Notes: a model not told the origin generated them from the letters alone. A stretch of 64,000 nt of DNA from Spartobacteria bacterium (GCA_003167555.1 PMSN01000025.1:334557-398556); one strand, 5' to 3'. Shown: positions 35,204 to 44,164, numbered from the stretch's first letter. Numbers and translations: made by a program.

Positions 35204-36469
35204 ATGATCACTCCGAAAAACAAATTCTTTTCGTCGCTGATCGCGTCCGCACTACTCGCGTCTCCAATATTTGCGCAGCAACAGAACTCCGCGAGTGAAG
35301 TGCAAACCGTCGCGCACGAGACCGCTGGGCCGCAGGGTTCCATCAGTGTTTTGATCCTGGGCGATTCGCTCGCGCTTTGCGGATTCGGAAAACGGCTCGA
35401 CGAACGCTTCCGGAAAAGTCCGTTCGTGAAAACCACCTTCACCTATCTCGCCTGCGGCACGAATCCTCTGAGCTGGCTGAAGGAGCGGCCGTACACAAAT
35501 ATCAAAACCCATTGCGGATTCGTGAGCATCGAACCGGCCGGCCCCGGCCGCGCGAAGGAATTCGAGGACGTCTACGGCATGCGGCGCGGCTCCGTCCCCG
35601 GCGCGCATCCCGTCCCGAAGCTCGAGGATTTGCTCGCGACCATCCGGCCCGACATCCTGATCATGCAAACGGGCACGAATCTTTTCGATTTGTTTCCCGA
35701 TCGCAAAACCGTGAACCCCCATCGCCACGGACCGGAGCTGCGCAGTTATCTGGTCCCGTTTGTTTCGAAGGCGACGCGGAGTCCTTCGACGTTGCGAAAA
35801 ATTTACTGGGTCGCGTCGCCCACGTCCGGCCGCGTTTCAAAAGAGATCCAGGATTTCGTGATCGAGCAAACGCGCGCCGACATCGGCCATATCGCAAGTG
35901 TCATCGATAGCCGGCCGCTCGTCTCCTATCCCTACAAACATATGGAACCCGACCGCGAGCATTTCATCGGCGCGGACATGGATCAGTGGGCCGACAAAGT
36001 ATTCGAGATCATCGAGCATGATCTTTCGCTCCAGCCGATCGCGTCGCTTAAGCCACTCTCCGAACTTGTGCCGGCGCCTCAGCCAATTCTCGAGCAACCA
36101 AAAATGCCCGCGGAAAAAAAAGAAGAGCTGCTCCAGGTGAGCGCGAAGCTGGTCTTCAAGACGCCGCCGATTCCGGTGAAGGAATTTCTTCCCTACCAGG
36201 AATTTCTTGTCGGTTACGTCTACGATGTGAGCCGGGTGATCGCGGGCGAGTACACCGAAAAACAAATTCTCGTGATGCATCCGGCTTACATCGGGCTTAG
36301 AAGGCAGAGGCTCCACTACCGCGTGGGCCGGACCTACAAGCTGCGCTTGCACGAATTGGAAGGAACACTTTGGAATACCGTGAAATCGAAGGATGATTCC
36401 GGATTGATCAATCTCCAGCCCTACATCCGAATCGAGGATGAAGCTAAACACCCTGAAAATGCTCGCTAA
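35204..36469 (+). CDS. Secreted SGNH/GDSL-type hydrolase-like protein
   Basis: 421 residues with a signal peptide (FFSSLIASALLASPIFAQ). SGNH motif I is ISVLILGDSLALCGFG. ILIMQTGTNLFDLF is the block III-like Asn segment. DREHFIGADMDQWADKVF is in the place of the C-terminal DxxH. An extra C-terminal beta module (about 315-421) contains FLVGYVYDVSRVIAGEY and is not part of the hydrolase fold. Substrate unknown; deacylation or acyl transfer to surface glycans fits the neighbours. It overlaps the next SGNH gene by 32 bp. Confidence 0.78.
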   Translation: MITPKNKFFSSLIASALLASPIFAQQQNSASEVQTVAHETAGPQGSISVLILGDSLALCGFGKRLDERFRKSPFVKTTFTYLACGTNPLSWLKERPYTNIKTHCGFVSIEPAGPGRAKEFEDVYGMRRGSVPGAHPVPKLEDLLATIRPDILIMQTGTNLFDLFPDRKTVNPHRHGPELRSYLVPFVSKATRSPSTLRKIYWVASPTSGRVSKEIQDFVIEQTRADIGHIASVIDSRPLVSYPYKHMEPDREHFIGADMDQWADKVFEIIEHDLSLQPIASLKPLSELVPAPQPILEQPKMPAEKKEELLQVSAKLVFKTPPIPVKEFLPYQEFLVGYVYDVSRVIAGEYTEKQILVMHPAYIGLRRQRLHYRVGRTYKLRLHELEGTLWNTVKSKDDSGLINLQPYIRIEDEAKHPENAR

Positions 36470-37277
36470 GAAAGACTGGTCGCCGGTGCTTCAATCGGTG
36501 GCGTTGCCGCTCGCGCTGTTGGTCGGCGTAGTCAGCTTCGTCCTCGTGGCCGACGGCAAATCGAAACAACCGAAGCCGCCTCCGGAGCCGCCGCCGCCGA
36601 GCATCCTCATGGTCGGCGATTCATTGTCCGTGGGAAAATTCGGCGAAGCGATCCAGACGCATTTCGAAGCGAAGAAATATCAGGTGGCCGCGTACGCCTC
36701 GTGCGGATCGTCGCCGGAGCATTGGTTGAGAGACGAACCGGAGTTCTATACCAAGTGTGGCTACCGCCAGCACACGACGAGCGGCGACATCTTCACCGAT
36801 TGGGTGAACGGGCGGCCGCCGCGGCGAACGCTCACGCCGAAAATCGAATCGCTGATCGAGCGGCACAAGCCCACGGTGGTCATCATCCAGCTCGGCACTA
36901 ACTGGATGGATCGATCGCTGACCCTGCCGCAAATGCAGAGTTATCTCCATCGTTTCATGAAAGCGGCCAAGCGCGCTCCGGTGAAAAAGGTCGTTTGGAT
37001 CACGCCGCCGGATTCCTATAAGTTCCGGAATGTGCAGGGGAAATATCGGCAGATCATCCGGGACGTCGCGAGGGACGAAGGCATTTCGATCGTCGAGTCC
37101 AGGACCCATTACAAGATGGGAAAGACCGGCAGCGACGGGATCCACTACAACACTGAGTCATCGCAAGAGTGGGCCCAACAAATCCAAAAGGATTTGGATT
37201 CCAAAGTGGTCCCGCCCGAGCCGAGCCGGCGGCTGAGCAAATTCAAGACGGACGATACTTCGGGCGGATCGCAATAA
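36438..37277 (+). CDS. Membrane-anchored SGNH/GDSL-type hydrolase-like protein
   Basis: 279 residues. One N-terminal membrane helix (SVALPLALLVGVVSFVLVA), a Pro-rich spacer (PKPPPEPPPP), then an SGNH domain: ILMVGDSLSVGKFGEAI, VVIIQLGTNWMDRS, VVWITPPDS, and SDGIHYNTESSQEW carrying the C-terminal Asp/His. The start at 36438 overlaps the previous gene; an ATG at 36459 also works. Fifth gene of the acyl-transfer locus. The stop lies 10 bp before the end of convergent tgt. Confidence 0.8.
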   Translation: MKLNTLKMLAKKDWSPVLQSVALPLALLVGVVSFVLVADGKSKQPKPPPEPPPPSILMVGDSLSVGKFGEAIQTHFEAKKYQVAAYASCGSSPEHWLRDEPEFYTKCGYRQHTTSGDIFTDWVNGRPPRRTLTPKIESLIERHKPTVVIIQLGTNWMDRSLTLPQMQSYLHRFMKAAKRAPVKKVVWITPPDSYKFRNVQGKYRQIIRDVARDEGISIVESRTHYKMGKTGSDGIHYNTESSQEWAQQIQKDLDSKVVPPEPSRRLSKFKTDDTSGGSQ

Positions 37278-37287
37278 CGCCGCGCCG

Positions 37288-38499
37288 TTAATCGACCAGC
37301 GGCTCCCGCGTTTTGTAGCCGCTCACGAATTGCGCGCGCAGTTCGGAGAATGTTCCGTCCTCGATCGCCGTACGCACGCGAGTCATCAGGTTCAGATAGA
37401 AATGCAGGTTGTGAATTGTGATCAGACGCAGGCCGAGAATCTCCTCCGCCTTGATGAGGTGCCGGATGTAGCCGCGCGCAAAGTTGCGGCACGCTTCGCA
37501 TTCGCATCCGTCTTCGATCGGGCCGGCCTGCATGGCGAATTCCGCATTCTTTAGATTGAGCGTGCCGCCGGCGGTGAACGCGGTCCCGTTGCGCGCGAGT
37601 CGCGTGGGCAACACGCAATCGAACATGTCCACGCCGCGCGCGATCAGTTCGAGCAACTGCGGCGGCGTCCCGAGTCCCATCGCGTAGCGCGGCTTGTTCT
37701 CCGGCAGATGCGGCTCGCTCCATTCCACCGCGCTCATCATTTCCGGCTCCGGTTCCCCCACGCTCACTCCACCGATCGCGTAGCCATCGAACTCCATCGC
37801 CGCGAGCGCCTGCGCACTCGAGCGCCGCAAATCTTCAAATGTCCCGCCCTGCACGATCCCGAAGATCAGCTGGTCATTCCGAGCGAAGCGCAGCGAAGTC
37901 GAGGAACCCCGTGGCAATACTGCCGATTCCAACGCGGGGTCCCTCGACTTCGCTGCGCTCCGCTCGGGATGACGAGGAGCAGCCTCTTTGCATCGCTTCG
38001 CCCAACGCGTCGTCATCTCCAAACTCCGTGCCGCGTAATCGTATTCGCACGGCCACGGCGGGCACTCATCGAGCACCATCGCGATATCGCTTCCCAGCGC
38101 CGCTTGGATCTCCATGGCGATCTGCGGGCTGATGAACGCCGGCGTCCCATCCAGATGATTTTGAAACGCGACGCCTTCCTCCGTGATCTTCCGCAACTTC
38201 GCGAGCGAAAAAATCTGATACCCGCCGCTGTCCGTCAGGATCGGCCCATCCCAATTCATGAAGCGATGCAATCCGCCGAAATGCCGGATGACCTCGAGTC
38301 CTGGCCTAACGAACAGATGATAGGTGTTCCCGAGAATAATCTGCGCCTTCAGCTCGCGCAGCTCGCGCGGGCTCACGGCCTTGACCGAGCCTTGCGTTCC
38401 CACTGGCATGAACGCTGGCGTCTCGATGACTCCATGACCAGTCGTTAGGCGGCCGCGCCGGGCTTTGGATTTGGCGTCGACGCTGAGCAGTGTGAACAC
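37288..38499 (-). CDS. tgt: tRNA-guanine transglycosylase, with an in-frame repeat insertion
   Basis: Exchanges guanine-34 for preQ1 in GUN tRNAs. 403 residues. Motifs: [57 protein letters not shown] (nucleophile Asp), and the zinc site CECEAC with the later IHNLHFY histidine. About 33 extra residues (175-209) lie between WAKRCKEA and IFGIVQGG. They are the translation of a dispersed palindromic repeat, in frame, in a surface-loop position. The gene is not with yajC-secDF. A partial second copy lies at 40338-40544. Confidence 0.94.
   Translation of the reverse strand: MFTLLSVDAKSKARRGRLTTGHGVIETPAFMPVGTQGSVKAVSPRELRELKAQIILGNTYHLFVRPGLEVIRHFGGLHRFMNWDGPILTDSGGYQIFSLAKLRKITEEGVAFQNHLDGTPAFISPQIAMEIQAALGSDIAMVLDECPPWPCEYDYAARSLEMTTRWAKRCKEAAPRHPERSAAKSRDPALESAVLPRGSSTSLRFARNDQLIFGIVQGGTFEDLRRSSAQALAAMEFDGYAIGGVSVGEPEPEMMSAVEWSEPHLPENKPRYAMGLGTPPQLLELIARGVDMFDCVLPTRLARNGTAFTAGGTLNLKNAEFAMQAGPIEDGCECEACRNFARGYIRHLIKAEEILGLRLITIHNLHFYLNLMTRVRTAIEDGTFSELRAQFVSGYKTREPLVD
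37873..37973. repeat. Dispersed palindromic repeat inside tgt
   Basis: Arms gtcattccgagcgaagcgca and tgcgctccgctcgggatgac, with inner gtcgaggaacccc / ggggtccctcgac. It is the same family as the intergenic copies, but located inside the tgt reading frame. The insertion has kept the frame open with no stop on the tgt strand. Confidence 0.92.
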
Positions 38500-38605
38500 C
38501 TGAGTATGTTGCGATTGCGTGCGCAGACAGCAAGTGGAAGTCTGAAAAGTGCGGCCGGATCGATTCCAATGTCTGCTCGCGTCGGTACAAGGCCAAACTC
38601 TTTCG

Positions 38606-40264
38606 ATGAAGAATGAACCACATCACTCTAAAGCAACCGGCCAGGAGGCAGCGCTTTCGGCTTTTCGCCGGTGCGACCAGTTTGCCTATTGGGCGGCGCT
38701 CCTGGCCGTGCTGATCTGGGCGGCCCGCTTGCGTTTCCAGTGGCCGCCCGATCCGGTCGCTGACGGTGACATTGGAGGATACCTTTTATCGGGCATCGGG
38801 AAGTTGCTCGGGAACGGTTTCATTCATGTCCGGCGGAACTTTGTTTACCCGGGGTGGCTCTATCTCTTGCTCCGTTGCTTTAGCGATTTTCGAGCGATCA
38901 CGATCGCGCAACATGCGCTGGGCCTCGTCGCGGGTGTTCTTTTTCTAGCGACGTGGTGCGAAATTCGCAAATTCTATCGCGCGCCGCGGATTCCTTATTC
39001 GCTTTATCGCTGGCTCGGTTTGTTGGCGGCGGCGATTTACCTCTTCGCGCTCGAACCGATTCGCCTGGAAGGTGAGCTTCGCCCGGAAGGGCTCTGCGGC
39101 TTTCTGGTTATTCTGAGCATCTTCCTCGTTGTCCGATTTACCTGGAGGTCGCTCGCGCGGCCTCATCCGAAAATCGCGGTGAGTTGCGGGAGCGCCCTGA
39201 TCTTTACCGCCACGCTGCTGGTGTTTGTAAAGCCGAGTATGGGTTTGGCGGCGGCAGGCGCCTTCGTTCCGGTTGCGTTAGCCCTCCTTTGGCGACGCGA
39301 TGCTCGCGCCACGATTTGCCTCGGCGCCGCCGCGGGCGCGACTGCGCTGCTGTTGGTCGTGCCCGAGAGTCTTCTGGCGCGCGGTGATGAAACGCAGATC
39401 ACTTTTCTGCCGACCGATCTCTTCATGATTCACGCCGCGCAAATCCGAGACCAAATGGCAGATGATCTTGCGGCGAATTTATCGGACGTGCCATCCCGGA
39501 GTTGGTTGTCGCGGATCTCGAATTCGCTTGCGACGGAGATCGACAAGGCGGCAGCCTTCAACGGAAAGAACTATCCGACGCTCGGATTTGATCCCGATTA
39601 TCTCATGTATCGCGACGGCTCGACGGACTTCCAATTGCGCGAAGAGTTTCATGGCAATATCGAGGCCCTCTGCGCCTTCTATCGCGATTACTATTGGCGC
39701 ACGTGGCGGCGGCATCCGGTACGCATGCTGGATAAGATCGGGCGGCAGTTGCGAACCTTTTACGGTCCGATCTGCCCGGCTTACAACGCGGCCCAAAAAT
39801 TTCCGATGGCGGATGATTACGCGGCGAGCGCCGTCGCGCTGGGGACTCCCGATTGGTTTGCCGTTTGGAGCAGATATGCACCCGCGATGGAGTTGATCAA
39901 TCGAACCACCGAGTTAGCGACTTCTGGTCCAACGTTGCTCCAATCCAAGCACCTTCGACGCTGCCTGTCCTGTCTGGCGGTGACATACAGATGGGTGCTC
40001 TTCGCAAGCATGGGAAGCGGCCTTGTCATCCTGGGTGTCTCGAGTCTCAGGTCCCGCTGGTGCTGGATCGTCGCGCTCGTTCTGTTTCTGTTTTGGTACA
40101 ACTTGGGGAGCTGTCTGGAGGTCGCCGTGCTTCATACCCTCGATGTCGTCCGCTATCGGACGGTGCAGTTGATTTTCACACTGCTCGCGCAGGCGACCGC
40201 CATTTTGCTGCTCGTGGAGCTTGTCCTGGATGCGCTTTCCAGAGCGTCACGTCGGGGTTGGTGA
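38606..40264 (+). CDS. Polytopic membrane protein of unknown function
   Basis: 552 residues with about 10-12 hydrophobic helices (for example [67 protein letters not shown]). Between helices is a large soluble loop (about 280-430) with [40 protein letters not shown] in the first loop has an acidic residue placed as in GT-C glycosyltransferases (PMT/GT39-like), but no firm signature is present. Start at the ATG before KNEPHHS. It is flanked by tgt and a tgt fragment. Confidence 0.7.
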   Translation: MKNEPHHSKATGQEAALSAFRRCDQFAYWAALLAVLIWAARLRFQWPPDPVADGDIGGYLLSGIGKLLGNGFIHVRRNFVYPGWLYLLLRCFSDFRAITIAQHALGLVAGVLFLATWCEIRKFYRAPRIPYSLYRWLGLLAAAIYLFALEPIRLEGELRPEGLCGFLVILSIFLVVRFTWRSLARPHPKIAVSCGSALIFTATLLVFVKPSMGLAAAGAFVPVALALLWRRDARATICLGAAAGATALLLVVPESLLARGDETQITFLPTDLFMIHAAQIRDQMADDLAANLSDVPSRSWLSRISNSLATEIDKAAAFNGKNYPTLGFDPDYLMYRDGSTDFQLREEFHGNIEALCAFYRDYYWRTWRRHPVRMLDKIGRQLRTFYGPICPAYNAAQKFPMADDYAASAVALGTPDWFAVWSRYAPAMELINRTTELATSGPTLLQSKHLRRCLSCLAVTYRWVLFASMGSGLVILGVSSLRSRWCWIVALVLFLFWYNLGSCLEVAVLHTLDVVRYRTVQLIFTLLAQATAILLLVELVLDALSRASRRGW

Positions 40265-40337
40265 GGACGATGGGCTGAAATCGAAGTGTGGGCGTGTGAT
40301 GATTCCGACCCCGTTTCGCCCTCAGACCGAAACGCCA

Positions 40338-40544
40338 TTCGCGTCCTGGCCTAACGAACAGATGATACGTGTTCCCGAGAACGATCTGCGCCTCGAGCTC
40401 ATACAGCTCGCGCGAGCTGACCGCTTTCACGCTCCCCTGCGTCCCCACCGGCATGTAGGCCGGTGTCTCGATGACGCCGCGCGAGGTCGTCAGGCGGCCG
40501 CGCCGCGCCTTCGATGAAGGATCGTTGCCAATCCGTTGGAACAT
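40338..40544 (-). pseudogene. Truncated second copy of the tgt 5' end
   Basis: From the ATG at 40544 the frame gives [20 protein letters not shown], then [15 protein letters not shown] and [14 protein letters not shown]. These align to residues 11-70 of the tgt at 38499 with a few substitutions. Homology stops after FVRPG, and the frame continues as unrelated Arg-rich sequence to 40176. The active site, insert and zinc site are absent. It overlaps the end of the membrane-protein gene only through the unrelated part. Confidence 0.85.
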
Positions 40545-40551
40545 ATTTCCC

Positions 40552-40583
40552 TGTCATCCTGAGCTGAAGTCGAAGGATCTCTC
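40552..40583. repeat. Single arm of the dispersed palindrome
   Basis: tgtcatcctgagctgaagtc then gaaggatctctc matches the left arm of the repeats at 45171 and 556. No matching right arm follows before the Uup gene, so this is a solo or degraded half-element. It lies immediately upstream (on the fragment's strand) of the truncated tgt copy. Confidence 0.7.
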
Positions 40584-40640
40584 AACCCATTGCGGATGCG
40601 GGCGTGCTGATCGGAGACCGACAATGTGTTATCTGGAAGG

Positions 40641-42521
40641 ATGTCGGAGCCAGTCCTCAATTCCATAGCCAGCGCGAGCGAGCTTGTGGTGCGGTTCGGG
40701 AATCAGGTGGTGCTCGATCGGGCGACGGTCACGATTTTGGAAGGAGAACGCGTCGGCCTTGTCGGCCGCAACGGTTCGGGGAAATCGACGTTCCTGCAAA
40801 TCGCGGCCGGCGTGATGAAGCCGGACGCGGGGGAATTCAATCAGCGGCGCGATCTCGTCGTCGGTTACATGCCGCAGATGTTTGAGCTGGATGAGAAGGC
40901 GACGGCGCACGCTAACATTCTTTCCGGCGCGCAACGCGTTTTGGATTTGATCGCGGAGTACGAACTCGCGCCGGCGGAAAGCGCGCGGAGCGGAATTTTG
41001 CTCGATCAGATCGCGCACTTCGATGGGTGGAATCTTGAACATCGCATCAAAAGCTTGATCACGAATCTGCATGCGCCGGATCCGGAACGGATCGTGGCCA
41101 GTCTTTCCGGCGGAGAAAAACGCCGCGTCGCGCTTTGCCGTGCGCTCCTGGCGCGTCCTGATTTTCTGATTCTCGATGAGCCGACGAACCATCTCGATAC
41201 CGGCTCGATCGAATGGCTCGAGGATTTTCTCGCGCGTTACCAGGGGACGTGCCTGTTCGTGACGCACGATCGTTATTTCCTCGATCGCATTGCGACGCGC
41301 GTGCTCGATCTTTCGCATGGAAAATTTCACAGCTACGACGGTAACTACACAGATTACTTGATCGCTCGGGCCGAACGCCAGGCGGTGGAGGAGATGCAGG
41401 AGCACAAGCGCCAGAAATTCTTGAAGCGCGAGTTGGCCTGGGTGCGGAAGGCGCCCCGCGCGCGGCGGACGAAATCGGTGGATCGCGTCGAGCGCTACTT
41501 CGAGATGGCGGCGCAGGATACGCCAGAAGCGGAGCTGGACGTCGATCTTATCATTCCACCGGCGCCGAAGCTGGCGAATCGCGTGATCGAATTGTGCGAC
41601 GTGGGGATGGAACTCGGCGGCCGCGTGCTGTTCCAGAATGTTTCATTGAATCTCGCGGCGGGAGAACGGCTCGGTATCGTCGGGCGCAACGGGCTGGGAA
41701 AATCGACGCTGCTCAAGATCATGTTGCAGCAGTTGGAGCCGACGAGTGGCGTCGTCGAGATCGGATCGCGGACCGAGATCAATTACGTCGATCAAAATCG
41801 GCTCATGCTCGATGACGCGAAAACGGTCTGGGAAGAAGTGGGTGAGGGGAGCGAATACGTTCGCCTCGGCGAGGAGAACATCACGTTGCGCGGATATCTG
41901 CGGCGCTTCCTTTTCACCGAGGAGCGCATCAACACGAAGATCGATCAGCTAAGCGGGGGCGAGCGGAGCCGGGTTTTGCTCGCGAAAATCCTCAAGCGCG
42001 GCGGCAACGTGCTGATCCTCGACGAGCCGACCAACGATCTCGATCTCGGCACGCTGCGCTTGCTCGAAGAAGCGCTCGTTGCCTTCGGGGGCAGCGTGAT
42101 CGTGGTGAGCCACGATCGTTATTTTCTTAATCGCGTTTGCACGGCGATCCTCGCGTTCGAAGGGAACGGCGTCCTTCGCTATGGCGTCGGGAATTACGAT
42201 TACTACGTCGAGAAGAAATTGACGGAAGCGAAGACGATAAAGAGTGAGCCGATCAAGCCCGCCGCGCCACGGCCAGCCGCGAAGCCGCGCAAACTGAAAT
42301 GGAAAGAGGAACGCGAACTCGAAGGAATGGAGGACGCGATCCTTGCCGCGGAAAACGAGGTTGCTCGAATCGAAGCACTTTTTGCGGAGCCGGACTTCTT
42401 CGCCACTCACGCCGCCGACTACCCGAAGTTTGAAGCGGAGCTGCGCGCCGCCCGTGATGAAGTCGCGCGCCTTTACGCGCGCTGGGCGGAACTGGGCGAA
42501 GTGGCCGGCACCTCCGGGTAG
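40641..42521 (+). CDS. uup: ABC-F family ATPase, Uup-type
   Basis: 626-residue soluble protein with two ATP-binding cassettes and no membrane domain. First cassette: GRNGSGKST, LSGGEKRR, DEPTNHLD. Second: GRNGLGKST, LSGGERSR, DEPTNDLD. The linker is short (VRKAPRARRTKSVDRVERYF), and a C-terminal coiled coil (about 560-626) is characteristic of Uup. ABC-F proteins act on the ribosome; Uup is also linked to DNA structure and transposon excision. The start is the ATG preceded by ggaagg; a GTG five codons earlier is possible. The TAG stop comes from the palindrome that follows. Confidence 0.93.
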   Translation: MSEPVLNSIASASELVVRFGNQVVLDRATVTILEGERVGLVGRNGSGKSTFLQIAAGVMKPDAGEFNQRRDLVVGYMPQMFELDEKATAHANILSGAQRVLDLIAEYELAPAESARSGILLDQIAHFDGWNLEHRIKSLITNLHAPDPERIVASLSGGEKRRVALCRALLARPDFLILDEPTNHLDTGSIEWLEDFLARYQGTCLFVTHDRYFLDRIATRVLDLSHGKFHSYDGNYTDYLIARAERQAVEEMQEHKRQKFLKRELAWVRKAPRARRTKSVDRVERYFEMAAQDTPEAELDVDLIIPPAPKLANRVIELCDVGMELGGRVLFQNVSLNLAAGERLGIVGRNGLGKSTLLKIMLQQLEPTSGVVEIGSRTEINYVDQNRLMLDDAKTVWEEVGEGSEYVRLGEENITLRGYLRRFLFTEERINTKIDQLSGGERSRVLLAKILKRGGNVLILDEPTNDLDLGTLRLLEEALVAFGGSVIVVSHDRYFLNRVCTAILAFEGNGVLRYGVGNYDYYVEKKLTEAKTIKSEPIKPAAPRPAAKPRKLKWKEERELEGMEDAILAAENEVARIEALFAEPDFFATHAADYPKFEAELRAARDEVARLYARWAELGEVAGTSG

Positions 42522-42655
42522 CGCACGCGTCTCGCGTGCTGGCGAAGGCGTCCTCGCCTTCGCGGACTTTTCCGATTCCCGCACAGTCGCTCTCCGGCAG
42601 TGAAGTCCGTTTCGGCGAGACGCCGAAACCAACACGCGAGACGCGTGCGCTACCC
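42518..42655. repeat. Palindrome supplying the stop codons of both flanking genes
   Basis: Arms ggtagcgcacgcgtctcgcg (42517 on) and cgcgagacgcgtgcgctacc enclose inner pairs (ggcgaaggcg / cgccttcgcg and tttcggcgagacgccgaaa). The TAG of uup (42519-42521, + strand) and the TAG of the DUF2071 gene (42652-42650, - strand) are the same position of the two arms. Both proteins thus end Gly-stop. Confidence 0.9.
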
Positions 42656-43417
42656 CGAAATTCGGTGCGGCCGGCCCATCCACACGTCGACGCCGGGCGA
42701 ATAATTCGCGCCGATAGGCTCCGCACTTTTCCACCACGCGCCGGTTGAAGCGAGAAGATCATCCGCGGAGACGTCGATTTCGATCGGTATTTGTTCCCAA
42801 GGGTCATGCCAGACGCGGAAGAGACGGCGTCGGTGCCGGTGCAGCGTGAACGCGGTGTAGCGCTCGAGGAGAAATTCAGTGAGCGATCCCGCTTCGCTCG
42901 GACGAAAATCTTCGGATGATGGACGCGAGCGATAACGCAGCAACCCGTCATCGGCTTCCACGGTCCCACTCATGACGCTCTCGCAATTCGCGTGCTCATA
43001 GCTGATATGGCCGAATCGGTACGGCAGGCCGAATGTGCGCGGTCCCAACTTCACGCTGAGCCGATTGGAAAGCCATTCGGCCAGGAAGAAGATGCCGGGC
43101 TCGCCGTTGTGCCGCACATAAGTCCTAACGTTAAGAAATTCGTGCGAAGCGATTGGCTTGAAGACCCACTCGCCGAAGCGGCCACCGCGGCGCGGTCGCA
43201 TTCGCCAGAGCGTGAACGCGACGAGACTCACAAACGCGCGCCCTTCCCACAGATCGATCGCGAACGGAACCTGCCTTTGGAGAAGAGATGGATCAGCCTC
43301 GTAATGGATGAAGACCGATCGTTCCCACGCGGCCAGGAAAAGCGGTTCGCCGGTATGGGCCAGCAAGCGGCGCCGGCCCGCTTTGCTCAGCTCGCTGGTG
43401 AGGATCGCCGTCGTCAC
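42650..43417 (-). CDS. DUF2071 family protein (YqjF-like)
   Basis: 255 residues, soluble. Family features: LFLAAWERSVFIHYEADPSL, LQRQVPFAIDLWEGRAFVSL, LNVRTYVRHNGEPGIFFLAE, FTLHRHRRRLFRVWHDPWE, and the C-terminal YSPGVDVWMGRPHRI. DUF2071 proteins have an acetoacetate-decarboxylase-like fold; function is unknown. It follows the GbsR-type regulator by 12 bp on the same strand, so it is probably the regulator's main target. Its stop codon is contributed by the adjoining palindrome. Confidence 0.85.
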   Translation of the reverse strand: MTTAILTSELSKAGRRRLLAHTGEPLFLAAWERSVFIHYEADPSLLQRQVPFAIDLWEGRAFVSLVAFTLWRMRPRRGGRFGEWVFKPIASHEFLNVRTYVRHNGEPGIFFLAEWLSNRLSVKLGPRTFGLPYRFGHISYEHANCESVMSGTVEADDGLLRYRSRPSSEDFRPSEAGSLTEFLLERYTAFTLHRHRRRLFRVWHDPWEQIPIEIDVSADDLLASTGAWWKSAEPIGANYSPGVDVWMGRPHRISG

Positions 43418-43429
43418 CGGACGAAAAAA

Positions 43430-43963
43430 CTATTTTGGAATTCCGACCATGCGCAGCGCTCTGTCGCCGAGCTTCGCCAGTTTGAGAACGGCCGGAGTGG
43501 GTAATTTCTCCAAACGTTCGTAAGCGGCGTCGGCCAGCTCGAAAAATTCCAGCAGGTCCGATAAGCGGCTTCGCGTGTAGGCGTCGGCGGATTTCGGTTT
43601 GCCCGCTTCCGCGATGCAATCGCGCAACACGTGAACGGTCGGATCGATTTCGCGTTTCTTCCTCTCGCGCGCGATGGCCCGGAACATGGCGAAGACATCC
43701 TTCGTGGAAGCGAAGTGATCGCGGCGATCGCCGAGGACGTGGACGATCCGCACGATCCCCCAATTCTGCAGTTCCCGCAGGCTCGTGCTCGTGTTCGACC
43801 GGGCAATGCCGAGCGTCTCCGCGATCTCATCGGCCGGGAGCGGCTTCTCGGAGAGGAAGAGGAGGGCGTGCAACTGTGCGACCGTGCGATTGATCCCCCA
43901 GCGGGTTCCCATCTCGCCCCAATGGAGGACGAATTTCTGGGCGACGGGCGAGAGTTTGGTCAT
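43430..43963 (-). CDS. GbsR/MarR-type transcriptional regulator
   Basis: 177 residues. A winged helix-turn-helix occupies residues 20-85: QLHALLFLSEKPLPADEIAE, then TLGIARSNTSTSLRELQNWG. A helical dimerisation part follows. Layout and length match the GbsR family, which in Bacillus senses choline; the ligand here is unknown. It is the first gene of an operon with DUF2071. A short palindrome lies 9 bp upstream of its start and may be an autoregulatory operator. Confidence 0.88.
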   Translation of the reverse strand: MTKLSPVAQKFVLHWGEMGTRWGINRTVAQLHALLFLSEKPLPADEIAETLGIARSNTSTSLRELQNWGIVRIVHVLGDRRDHFASTKDVFAMFRAIARERKKREIDPTVHVLRDCIAEAGKPKSADAYTRSRLSDLLEFFELADAAYERLEKLPTPAVLKLAKLGDRALRMVGIPK

Positions 43964-43971
43964 AAACGTCA

Positions 43972-43983
43972 GTCAGTTCTGAC
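43972..43983. promoter_or_regulatory. Candidate operator upstream of the GbsR-type gene
   Basis: gtcagttctgac is an inverted repeat with 5-bp arms around tt, with an extra direct copy of the half-site (gtcagtcag). It lies just before the start codon of the regulator. TTGTCA on the minus strand overlaps it and could be a -35 element. Assignment is by position only. Confidence 0.35.
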
Positions 43984-44028
43984 AAGACAGAAATAAAAGA
44001 AATGGAAGCGAAAGTCAATGGCGGGTTT

Positions 44029-44052
44029 GGGCGCTCGCAACCGGGAGCGCCC
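44029..44052. repeat. Short hairpin upstream of the str operon
   Basis: gggcgctc-gcaaccgg-gagcgccc, 8-bp perfect arms with no T-run. It lies in the divergent space between the GbsR-type gene and rpsL, upstream of the putative rpsL promoter. It may be a degenerate relative of the dispersed palindromes. Confidence 0.5.
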
Positions 44053-44078
44053 CTCCATCGAAATGCGCGAAAATATTG

Positions 44079-44106
44079 TTGCAGCGCCCGGAATCGTTCC
44101 TATATT
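44079..44106 (+). promoter_or_regulatory. Candidate sigma70-type promoter of the str operon
   Basis: TTGCAG (44079-44084) and TATATT (44101-44106) with a 16-bp spacer. It is about 100 bp upstream of rpsL in an otherwise GC-rich sequence, and no gene lies between. A shifted -35 (ttgttg, 19-bp spacer) is less favourable. Confidence 0.5.
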
Positions 44107-44164
44107 GCCCGCTCTCCGCAGCAGGTGCGTGGGAAGGTGCAACGCCGGCCTGTGCGGTTTTTTT

